From contig CAZVPI010000005.1 of assembly GCA_964628035.1 (NCBI GenBank), positions 88,882 through 152,881 on the forward strand: 64,000 nt of DNA, written 5' to 3'. Each line of letters starts with the position of its first letter. Within the stretch, counting starts at the first letter, position 1. Below are positions 45,388 to 52,709 of the stretch, piece after piece. The stretch is from UBA2199 sp964628035 (GTDB taxonomy: Bacteria; Acidobacteriota; Aminicenantia; UBA2199). Under the pieces are notes generated by a model. The model saw only the letters and a list, made by a program, of their open reading frames with translations, was not told the DNA's origin and did no database searches. The position numbers and the translations under genes are program-made.

Positions 45388-47289
45388 ATGGTGGGCACCG
45401 CGAGCAATCTCGAGCAGATCCGCGCCATCCTGACGGAGAAGCGCCTGCGCATCTCCAGGCAGAGGATCGCCGCCAGCCTGGCCCTGGTCGAGCAGTCGCA
45501 GGAGATCTTCCCCCAGCCCCAGCAGCAGGCACTGCTGGTGCACCTGCTGCATCTCCATGAAACAAGCAAGAAAAAGGTCCTGGTGCAGATGGAGGAACTG
45601 GGCGAGAAGCGCCTGCCGCTGACCGTGGTCATGGGCGTGCTGGCCGAGGACTGGAGCGGCATGGGCAACTCCATCCTGGGCATCATCCACCAGCGCCACG
45701 GCAACGTGTTGTTCATGAAGGGCTTCACCCTGACCCTGCGCGGCCGCAGCCTGGGCATCGTCATCCTCTCCTTCCGCATCGAAAGCGCCGAGGAATACGG
45801 CCGCTTCCTCAAGGACAAGCGCGCCCTGCTGGAGACGCTCAAGGACGCCTCGCAGGGCACGCTGGGCAAGACGCTGCTGCTGGAGGACGAGACCATCAAG
45901 TTCGAGCTCTACAACCAGGTGGTGCGCGCCATCCGCCGCACCTACCGCGGCCCCGACCTGGAGTCGATCATCGGCGAGAACGGCGAGACGCTCAAGTTCT
46001 TCTCGTCGCGCTCCCGCGAATACCTGCAGGAGCGCAAGATCTCCGACCTGGCCGCGCTGATCATCGACAACTACCGCTTCCAGAAGCAGGTGCGCGAGGG
46101 GCGCGCCGACAAGAAGATCAAGATCAAGAACTTCGAGACCCTCGACGAGCGCCTGACCGGCATCACCTTCGTGTGCTGGGAGGAGAACTTCTCGGTCGAG
46201 AGCTTCCTCAAGACGCTGGACTTCATCGTCCCCGGTCACATCATCAAGCACCACAAGAGCTTCGTGTCGAGCGAGAAGCTCCTGGTCTACCGCATCGAGA
46301 TCGTCGACCGCCAGGGGCAGCCGCTCAACCCCGAGGCCATCCGCTCCATCGAGGTCTCGCTGGAAAAGATGATCAGCGCCGCAGTCGACGAGACGTTCTC
46401 GCAGATCAAGTCGGTCGGCGGCTACGAGCACTACGCCCGGGCCATCATCCCCTTCCTGATGAACGAGCTGAAGACGACCGGCATCAGCCAGGTCTTCATG
46501 AGCGTGGAGAAGAAGACCGAGTTCCTGATGCAGCTCAAGCTGATCGTCGTCGCCAACCGCAGCCGGCGCAGGTGCCTGAATCCGCTGCTGCGGCTGCTGG
46601 AGGGCAGCCGCGGCATCGAGATCCTCTCGGTCGTGCCCCCGCGCCTCTACCAGAAGCAGACCGAGGTCAGCATCCTGAACCTCAAGGTCACCCTGGCCGA
46701 GTTCGCCTCCATCGCCGCCATTTTCCAGTCGATCAAGAACGTCCTGAAGAAGCTGTACGGCCAGGTGCGCGACTTCGACGAAGGGCTGCGCGACAGCGAC
46801 ATGCGCTCCCTGGCGGAGGTCAGCGCCGCGGCGCCCCGCCTGCACCCGCTGCTGATCAAGGAGATCTACTACAACCTCGACGAGATCTACCGCCTGGAGA
46901 CGCCGCCCCGGGTCCTGGCCGAAATCATGAGCCTGGTCTGCTCCACCATCCGCGCCGCCGCCAAGGTGCGGCTGGACCGGGTGGTCGTCAAGTACCGCAG
47001 CATCCGCGAAGCGCATCGCAGCGAGCCGGTCAAGACCATCTTCGTGGTCTCCTACTCCCGGGAGAAGAAAGTCCTGAGCCGCTTCGTGAGGAACCTTCCC
47101 GGCCTGGACGTCTATTTCACCCGCATCGAATGGGAGCAGCGCTTCTACCTCATCCTGATCCTGAAAAAGGGCGGCCAGGGGCTGGGCGCCGACGAGATCG
47201 CCCGCATCCGCGCCTCGGTCCTGGACCGCTACTTCAAAAAGGCGCTGGTCATCGACGCCGCCTCCCAGGCGGCCGACGAGGAGTGCTGA
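45388..47289 (+). CDS. Large protein of unknown function upstream of uvrB
   Basis: 633 residues, soluble, no signal or membrane helix. I do not recognise a named family. Several ~80-residue alpha/beta segments alternate hydrophobic strands with helices (about 105-140, 250-300, 365-410, 415-460, 540-610), suggesting tandem ACT- or ferredoxin-like domains and a vague likeness to regulatory parts of large NAD-glutamate dehydrogenases. Both are low-confidence impressions. No nuclease, ATPase or metal motif is visible. There is no Shine-Dalgarno; the promoter predicts a leaderless mRNA. uvrB follows 8 bases after the stop, so the pair is co-expressed. Confidence 0.75.
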   Translation: MVGTASNLEQIRAILTEKRLRISRQRIAASLALVEQSQEIFPQPQQQALLVHLLHLHETSKKKVLVQMEELGEKRLPLTVVMGVLAEDWSGMGNSILGIIHQRHGNVLFMKGFTLTLRGRSLGIVILSFRIESAEEYGRFLKDKRALLETLKDASQGTLGKTLLLEDETIKFELYNQVVRAIRRTYRGPDLESIIGENGETLKFFSSRSREYLQERKISDLAALIIDNYRFQKQVREGRADKKIKIKNFETLDERLTGITFVCWEENFSVESFLKTLDFIVPGHIIKHHKSFVSSEKLLVYRIEIVDRQGQPLNPEAIRSIEVSLEKMISAAVDETFSQIKSVGGYEHYARAIIPFLMNELKTTGISQVFMSVEKKTEFLMQLKLIVVANRSRRRCLNPLLRLLEGSRGIEILSVVPPRLYQKQTEVSILNLKVTLAEFASIAAIFQSIKNVLKKLYGQVRDFDEGLRDSDMRSLAEVSAAAPRLHPLLIKEIYYNLDEIYRLETPPRVLAEIMSLVCSTIRAAAKVRLDRVVVKYRSIREAHRSEPVKTIFVVSYSREKKVLSRFVRNLPGLDVYFTRIEWEQRFYLILILKKGGQGLGADEIARIRASVLDRYFKKALVIDAASQAADEEC

Positions 47290-47297
47290 CCCGGCGC

Positions 47298-49376
47298 ATG
47301 TTCGAGCTGCGCTCCCCCTATAACGTCACCCCGGCCCAGCAGGAGGCAGTCGATGCCGTCGTCGCCGGTTTCCGCGCCGGCCGCCGCCGCCAGGTGCTGC
47401 TGGGCGTGACCGGCTCGGGCAAGACCTACACCATGGCCCGCGTCATCGCGGCGCTCGACGCGCCCACCCTGGTCCTGTCGCACAACAAGACCCTGGCCGC
47501 GCAGCTGTTCCAGGAGTTCCGCGGCTTCTTCCCCGGGGACCGCGTCGGCTATTTCATCAGCTACTACGACTATTACCAGCCCGAGGCCTTCATCCCCCAG
47601 CGCAACCAGTACATCGCCAAGGAGGTCTCGATCAACCCCGAGCTGGAGCGCCTGCGCCTGGACGCCACGCGCAACCTTCTGGAGTCGCGCCGGACCGTCG
47701 TCGTGGCCTCGGTGTCGGCCATCTACAGCATCGGCGCGCCCGACGACTTCCTGGAGCAGCGCCTGCAGCTGGAAAGCGGCGCCCGCTGGGGGCGCGAGGA
47801 GCTGCTGCGGCGCTTCGTCGACCTGGGCTACCGGCGCAGCCACGGCCTGCTGGCGGCCGGCGAGTTCCGCGCCCGCGGCGACGACGTGGAGATCTTCCCC
47901 ACCAGCGAGGAGAACCCGCTGCGCGTCGCGCTGGACGGCGAGCGCATCGGGCGCATCGAGTTCTTCGACGCCCTGACCGCCGCCCCCCTGGCCACGCGGC
48001 CCCAGGCCTGGATCTACCCGGTGAACTATTTCTTCTACCGCCGCGAGCGGGTCCTGAAAGCCGCCGCCGCCATCCGCGCCGAGCTTCAGGAGCGCCTGGA
48101 GTGGTTCCGCCGCCAGGGCCAGGACGAGCGTGCGGAGCGGCTGCGCCAGCGCACCTTGTACGACCTGGAGATGCTGGAGCAGTTCGGCCACTGCCCGGGG
48201 ATCGAGAACTACTCCCTGCACCTTTCCGGCCGCAAACCAGGAGAGGCGCCGTTCACCCTGCTCGACTTCTTTCCCCGCGACTACCTGGCCATCATCGACG
48301 AGTCGCACGTCACCGTGCCCCAGCTGAACGCCATGCACGCCGGCGACCGCTCGCGCAAGGAGAAGCTCGTCGAGTTCGGATTCCGCCTGCCCTCGGCCCT
48401 GGACAACCGGCCGCTGAGCTTCGCCGAGATCGACCGCCGCCTGGGCAACGTGCTGTACGTCTCGGCCACGCCGGCGCCCTTCGAGATCGCCGACGCCGGC
48501 GGTGCCGTGACCTCGCTGCTGGTGCGCCCCACCGGCCTGGTCGACCCCGAGATCGTGGTCAAGACCGTTGCCGACCCGGTCCAGGACATGCTGGCCGAGA
48601 TCCGCGCCGTCGTCGCCCCGCCGGCCTCGGCCGGAGGGACCCAGGAACGAACGCCGGCCGCCCGGAGGCGGAAAGCCCCGCAAGCCAGTGAGCGGCCGGA
48701 TTCCGGGTCCTCACTGCCGGCTTCCCCGGGACGGGTCCTGGTCACGACGCTGACCAAGAAGATGGCCGAGAAACTGGCCGATTACCTGACTTTGCAGGGC
48801 ATCCGCTGCGCCTACCTGCACGCCGAGGTCAAGGCCCTGGACCGGGTGAAGATCATCCACAAGCTGCGCCGCGGCGAGTTCGACGTCCTGATCGGCATCA
48901 ACCTGCTGCGCGAGGGGCTCGACCTGCCCGAGGTGTCGCGGGTGATCATCCTCGACGCCGACAAGGAGGGCTTCCTGCGCTCCGAGACGTCGCTGATCCA
49001 GACCTTCGGCCGCGCCGCCCGCCACATCGACGGCAAGGTCATCCTCTATGTCGACGCCATGGTCGACTCGGTGCGCCGGGCCGTCGCCGAGTCGGAGCGC
49101 CGGCGACGCTTCCAGCTGGACTACAACCGCGCCCACGGCATCCGACCGGCCTCGGTGAGCAGCCCGATCAAGGGCTTCCATGACGACGACTACTGGCTGC
49201 GCAGGGGCGAGGAGGAGGCGGCGATGAAGTTCTCCAGCCGCGAGTCGCTGGAAAAGGAGATCGACCGCCTGAGCGCGTCCATGCGCCAGAAGGCCGATGC
49301 CCTCGATTTCAAGGGCGCGGCGGCGCTCAGGGACCGCGTCAAGGCGCTGAAGAACCTCATGCTGGAGATGTTCTGA
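47298..49376 (+). CDS. uvrB: UvrABC excinuclease subunit B
   Basis: 692 residues. Walker A LGVTGSGKTYT, the YYDYYQPEAFIPQRNQYIAKE beta-hairpin region, DESHVT helicase motif II, VLYVSATPAPFE, TTLTKKMAEKLADYL, GINLLREGLDLPEV and QTFGRAARH are all present; a C-terminal UVR domain (SLEKEIDRLSASMRQKADALDFKGAAALRD) binds UvrC. Odd feature: residues about 440-478 are a Pro/Ala/Arg-rich insertion between the helicase halves. uvrA and uvrC are not in the window. Confidence 0.97.
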   Translation: MFELRSPYNVTPAQQEAVDAVVAGFRAGRRRQVLLGVTGSGKTYTMARVIAALDAPTLVLSHNKTLAAQLFQEFRGFFPGDRVGYFISYYDYYQPEAFIPQRNQYIAKEVSINPELERLRLDATRNLLESRRTVVVASVSAIYSIGAPDDFLEQRLQLESGARWGREELLRRFVDLGYRRSHGLLAAGEFRARGDDVEIFPTSEENPLRVALDGERIGRIEFFDALTAAPLATRPQAWIYPVNYFFYRRERVLKAAAAIRAELQERLEWFRRQGQDERAERLRQRTLYDLEMLEQFGHCPGIENYSLHLSGRKPGEAPFTLLDFFPRDYLAIIDESHVTVPQLNAMHAGDRSRKEKLVEFGFRLPSALDNRPLSFAEIDRRLGNVLYVSATPAPFEIADAGGAVTSLLVRPTGLVDPEIVVKTVADPVQDMLAEIRAVVAPPASAGGTQERTPAARRRKAPQASERPDSGSSLPASPGRVLVTTLTKKMAEKLADYLTLQGIRCAYLHAEVKALDRVKIIHKLRRGEFDVLIGINLLREGLDLPEVSRVIILDADKEGFLRSETSLIQTFGRAARHIDGKVILYVDAMVDSVRRAVAESERRRRFQLDYNRAHGIRPASVSSPIKGFHDDDYWLRRGEEEAAMKFSSRESLEKEIDRLSASMRQKADALDFKGAAALRDRVKALKNLMLEMF

Positions 49377-49746
49377 AGACCAGAACGAGCCCGCAACGTG
49401 AAGATACGCCGGTCCATCGAGGTTCCACGTGCCATGTACCTTGCTTAAGCCACAAAAAGGTTCGATGTTTGAGGCCTGCGGCACTGGCAAGGGCGGCGTC
49501 CCCAAGGGGCGTTTGCCCCGAGTGGGATTCCACGTCAACGAGCATTCGATGCTTGGGTGCAGGTCGAGCTCCAAGCAGGTGCTTGGGCAGCAAAAAGACA
49601 AGAGTGAAGAAGACGGTCAACAGAAACAGGGCCTTTCCGAATCACTGATTACGAATCACCAGGGCTAGTTCGTCCGTTTGCCGTTTCTCATCACTCATCA
49701 CTTATCACTATAGCTCGCATCTTTGCGGCTACCACCACTACCACTA
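49377..49746. other. 370-base gene-free spacer with two kinds of heptamer array
   Basis: No credible gene. It contains repeat copy B (49401-49442) and, on the minus strand, arrays GTGATTC/GTAATCA/GTGATTC (49639-49660), GTGATAA/GTGATGA/GTGATGA (49688-49712) and GTGATA/GTGGTA hexamers (49731-49750). The last run enters the final codons of the next minus-strand gene. Confidence 0.65.
49401..49442 (-). repeat. TTGGAAC-type heptamer array, copy B
   Basis: Minus strand: AAGGTAC, ATGGCAC, GTGGAAC, CTCGATG, then GACCGGCGTATCTTC. About 34 of 38 bases match copy A over the shared part, in the same orientation. Confidence 0.8.
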
Positions 49747-49750
49747 TCAC
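49639..49750 (-). repeat. GTGATTC / GTGATGA heptamer arrays
   Basis: Three GTGATTC-like and three GTGATGA-like heptamers on the minus strand, separated by about 27 bases, then GTGGTA hexamers. The block resembles, in inverted orientation, the spacer at 52043-52107. Confidence 0.7.
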
Positions 49751-51171
49751 TTTGTCTTCTTCGTTTTCTCCACGATCCAACTGGAAAGGGTTTCCAGAAA
49801 GCCGGGCACGAACATCTTCTCCAATGCAGCGTACTCGGAGGGGCTGCCGGTCTCGGCCTTCTGGAAGAGGTGGTTCGCCTCCGGGAAGACTTTGAAGGTC
49901 ACGTCCTGGTTCCCCCCGTTGCGGAACGCTCTCTCCATGACCGGCATGTTCTGCGCAGGGACCACCTGCGTGTCCTTGCCGCCGAAAAGGGCGAGCACCG
50001 GGCACGACAGCGCCGCCAGGGCCGGCGCCGGATCATAGTCCAGAAAATAGCGGAACCAGGGGGAGCGCAGGGTCACGAGTTGCGCCGCGGCCACCGTCTT
50101 CACGTAAGCCTCGGCGTCGCTGATCGCCTGCCGTTGCTCGGCCGGCATCTGTTCCAGCCCCCGGCGCGCCTGTTGGAGCAGGATCTTTTCGAGCTCGCTC
50201 TCCCCTTGCGGCACGGGCAGGAGGGCGAAGACGCGCCTCTGCAGCGCCAGGTCCTCGGCGATCGCCTCCTCGCCGGCGCCGTCGGCGCGGGAAATCCTCT
50301 GCAGCTGCTCGAGGATGACGTCGGCGCCCCTGACCGCCGTGCCGGCCATGAGCACCATGAAGGCGAACGGGTGCCGGCGTCCGGCCATGGGCGCGATCAG
50401 CCCCCCCTCGCTGTGGCCCAGGAGGCCGATGCGCAAGGGGTCGATCTCGGCCCGGCCGGACAGAAAGCGGGCCTGGGCGACCGTGTCGCCTGCGAAGTCG
50501 GCCGATGTGGCTGCCCCCATCGTCCCCTGACCGCCGAAGCCGCGGTCGTCACAGCGCAGGACGGCGATGCCGCGGCGGGTCAGGTGGTCGGCGATGACCC
50601 GGAACAGCCTGAAGCCGAAGATCTCCTCATCGCGGTTCTGGGTGCCGCTGCCGGTGATCAGGATCACCGCCGGGAACGGGCCCTTGCCCTCGGGAAGGGT
50701 CAGGGTGCCGGCCAGGCGGACCTCGCCGCTGGCCACCGAGACCTCTTCCGCCTTGTAGGGAAGAACTTCGGCCTGGGCCGGCTCCGTCGCGGAAGAATCC
50801 GATCCGCCGCGGGTCACCTGGAAGGTGCCCTTGATCCCGGCCTGGAGAAACTCGCCCTGGATGACGTCGGCGGCGACCTTGCCGTCGAAGACGGCCACGC
50901 CCGCCCCGGCCACCAGCTCGAAATGCACCCTGTCGCCCTCGCGCCTGACCTGGGTGAGCGGCAGGCCCATGGCCATCTGCTGGGGGATGTCCAGTTTCGC
51001 CTGCAGCGCTCCGCCTTCCTCGCTGAAATGGACGGCGAACTTCATTTCCCGGCCCATGATCGAGATCGCCCCCGCCCAGGATCCGGCCAGTGCGGATGCC
51101 GGGGCTTCGCCCCCCTGCAGGGCGAGACAGGCGCAGGCGATGAGCAGGCAGGCGGTCAGGCGCTTCCTCAT
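49747..51171 (-). CDS. Secreted alpha/beta hydrolase (dienelactone/prolyl-oligopeptidase-like)
   Basis: 474 residues. The signal peptide ends near residue 25 (SALAGS). An N-terminal ~120-residue beta domain (DUF3887-like position) precedes the hydrolase domain with ITGSGTQNRDEE, nucleophile elbow GHSEGG, acid GGKDTQV and His in EANHLF. Similar to the EstD/YqiK-like peptidase-type hydrolases; the substrate is unknown. AAGGAGG precedes the ATG. Confidence 0.85.
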   Translation of the reverse strand: MRKRLTACLLIACACLALQGGEAPASALAGSWAGAISIMGREMKFAVHFSEEGGALQAKLDIPQQMAMGLPLTQVRREGDRVHFELVAGAGVAVFDGKVAADVIQGEFLQAGIKGTFQVTRGGSDSSATEPAQAEVLPYKAEEVSVASGEVRLAGTLTLPEGKGPFPAVILITGSGTQNRDEEIFGFRLFRVIADHLTRRGIAVLRCDDRGFGGQGTMGAATSADFAGDTVAQARFLSGRAEIDPLRIGLLGHSEGGLIAPMAGRRHPFAFMVLMAGTAVRGADVILEQLQRISRADGAGEEAIAEDLALQRRVFALLPVPQGESELEKILLQQARRGLEQMPAEQRQAISDAEAYVKTVAAAQLVTLRSPWFRYFLDYDPAPALAALSCPVLALFGGKDTQVVPAQNMPVMERAFRNGGNQDVTFKVFPEANHLFQKAETGSPSEYAALEKMFVPGFLETLSSWIVEKTKKTK

Positions 51172-51210
51172 GGATCCTCCTTGCAGGGCGCCGGGGGGCG
51201 CCGCAGGGCG

Positions 51211-51216
51211 ATTATA
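51211..51216 (-). promoter_or_regulatory. -10 element of the hydrolase gene
   Basis: TATAAT on the minus strand, 40 bases before the ATG. The -35 region is poor. The leader of ~33 bases contains AAGGAGG. Confidence 0.45.
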
Positions 51217-51266
51217 CGGCGTCTCACCAGTTTGGTTTGATTTTTCATTTTTTTTTCGCGAAAACC

Positions 51267-51295
51267 TTGCATTTCCGTTTTCATGCCCCTATACT
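51267..51295 (+). promoter_or_regulatory. Promoter of the small transglycosylase gene
   Basis: TTGCAT at 51267-51272, 17-base spacer, TATACT at 51290-51295, about 25 bases before the ATG at 51321. Confidence 0.65.
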
Positions 51296-51320
51296 TTTCA
51301 GGCTTTTCGGAAGGTGCATC

Positions 51321-51983
51321 ATGTTCGCCAGCCATCCCGTGAAACGTTTCTCCGTCGTGCTGTCGCTCCTGGCCCTGGTCGCCCTGGCCGCGCTGCTGGC
51401 GCAGCTGGGAGAGACCAACCGCAACTACGAGCGGGCCCTGTCCCACGTGGGTTACCTCCAGGCCCGGCTGGCCGAGTCCCACGACCGGGTCGTGGCCCTC
51501 AACCAGGAGCAGCTGGCCCAGCAGGCGCGCGCCGAGCGCCTTGACCTGCTGGAGTTCAAGAACGCCACGTTCCGCAAGAGATTCCCCGAGTTCTCGCGCA
51601 TCACCGAGGTCGTTTTCCGCAAGGCGCAGCGCTACGGCTTCCATCCCAATCTGGTGCTGTCGGTGATCCAGGTGGAGAGCGCCTTCAATCCCCTCGCCGT
51701 CTCGGCCGCAGGCGCCTGCGGCCTGATGCAGGTGCATTACGCCGTCTGGAAGGACGAGTTGGCGATCGACAGAAGCCGGCTCTTCGACATCGAGTACAAC
51801 ATCGACCTGGGGCTGCGCATCCTGAAGCAATACTACGACGAGTCGGGCGGCAACCTGCGCCGCGCCCTGTTCCTGTACAACAACGGCTACCTGTACAACA
51901 ACACCCGCTATGTCGCCCAGGTGGACGCCTCGCCCTTCAACCGGGAGCTGCCGGAGCCGGGCGGCATAGGGGTCAGCCATTAG
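51321..51983 (+). CDS. Small membrane-anchored lytic transglycosylase (SLT domain)
   Basis: 220 residues. N-terminal signal-anchor (about 10-30), a short coiled coil, then an SLT domain with SVIQVESAFNPLAVS (catalytic Glu119), GACGLMQVHYAVWKDEL and LFLYNNGY. In-frame extension upstream to 51237 would cross the promoter, so ATG 51321 with AAGGTG is chosen. Peptidoglycan cleavage of MltC/MltE type. Divergent from the hydrolase gene. Confidence 0.88.
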   Translation: MFASHPVKRFSVVLSLLALVALAALLAQLGETNRNYERALSHVGYLQARLAESHDRVVALNQEQLAQQARAERLDLLEFKNATFRKRFPEFSRITEVVFRKAQRYGFHPNLVLSVIQVESAFNPLAVSAAGACGLMQVHYAVWKDELAIDRSRLFDIEYNIDLGLRILKQYYDESGGNLRRALFLYNNGYLYNNTRYVAQVDASPFNRELPEPGGIGVSH

Positions 51984-52042
51984 GGGGACGTTAGAGGGCA
52001 GGCGTCAGCCGCCAGCAAGGAACTCGGCGGACGAACAGTGAG

Positions 52043-52158
52043 GCGTGATGCGTGATGAGAAAAGCCAAAGGGCGAACCAGCAAAAGGGATGGGTAATTGG
52101 CGATGGGAACGGCAAAGCTCGATCCAGGGCTGCTGCCGTACGCCGTAGGCCTTACGCC
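52043..52158 (+). repeat. GTGATGA, GGTAATT and CGTACGC heptamer arrays
   Basis: GTGATGC/GTGATGA (52043-52059), GGTAATT/GGCGATG (52092-52107) and CGTACGC/CGTAGGC/CTTACGC (52135-52158). The first ~60 bases are an inverted, roughly 80% copy of 49650-49712, so the pair flanks the hydrolase and transglycosylase genes. Confidence 0.65.
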
Positions 52159-52167
52159 TAGCTCGAT

Positions 52168-52686
52168 TCAATCTCGCTTCATATGTCTTTCTCTGAGGCG
52201 CATGAAAAAATCGAGATAGCCCTGGCTCTTGAAGTCGGGATAGGTCCAGGGCAGGAAATGGAAGCGCCCTTTCTCGAAGACGAGCTCCAGCTGGGCATAA
52301 ACGCCGTCGGCCAGGGGGACGCGATGGCAGTGGTTCTTGGCGGTGGCGATGATGACGCTGGCGGCCGTGAGGTAGCCCGGGTCCAGGTTCACCCTGCGGC
52401 GGCCGTTCTCCGCCATGTCCGTCTCCAGGCGCATGGCCGCCATTTTCAGCTGCGGCAGCCACTCGGGCGGGCGCTTGGGCGCGAAGGAGACGAAGCGCCG
52501 GAAGAGCGGCTCCCCCATCTCGTCGCGGTAGTAGGCGCTGGAGACGAAGGGAAAGGGGCCGCCGCCCAGATCGACCGCCGGCGCCAGCATTTGCAGGCGG
52601 GCGACAGCCTCCTCGGCGTCGTGCTGGCGGCCGTACAGCAGCCCGCAGAAGAACGACGCAGGCTGGAAGAGGCTGCGCGTCGACAC
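52168..52686 (-). CDS. DUF4416 family protein
   Basis: 172 residues. FFCGLLYGR near the N-terminus, a YYRDEMGEPLFRRFVSF segment, NLDPGYLTAASVIIATAKNHCHR and TYPDFKSQGYLDFF match the DUF4416 family as I remember it, which has no known function and often sits with GTPase or small regulatory genes. GTG start with GGAGG 4 bases before. It follows the TPR protein on the same strand (23-base gap). Confidence 0.8.
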   Translation of the reverse strand: MSTRSLFQPASFFCGLLYGRQHDAEEAVARLQMLAPAVDLGGGPFPFVSSAYYRDEMGEPLFRRFVSFAPKRPPEWLPQLKMAAMRLETDMAENGRRRVNLDPGYLTAASVIIATAKNHCHRVPLADGVYAQLELVFEKGRFHFLPWTYPDFKSQGYLDFFMRLRERHMKRD

Positions 52687-52709
52687 CGGGCCTCCCTGCC
52701 CGCGGCGGG

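Noticed and set aside
47298..49376. Possibility that the uvrB insertion is an intein
   Set aside because: Only about 39 residues, no splicing motifs, and low-complexity composition.
49421..49435. GTTCCACGTG in repeat copy B, similar to a parS half (TGTTTCACGTGAAACA)
   Set aside because: Only the central ten bases match, the right half does not pair, and the stretch is explained by the GTGGAAC heptamer array.
49429..49668. 79-codon plus-strand open frame between uvrB and the hydrolase
   Set aside because: It is made of repeat copy B and heptamer arrays, with no ribosome site or family resemblance.
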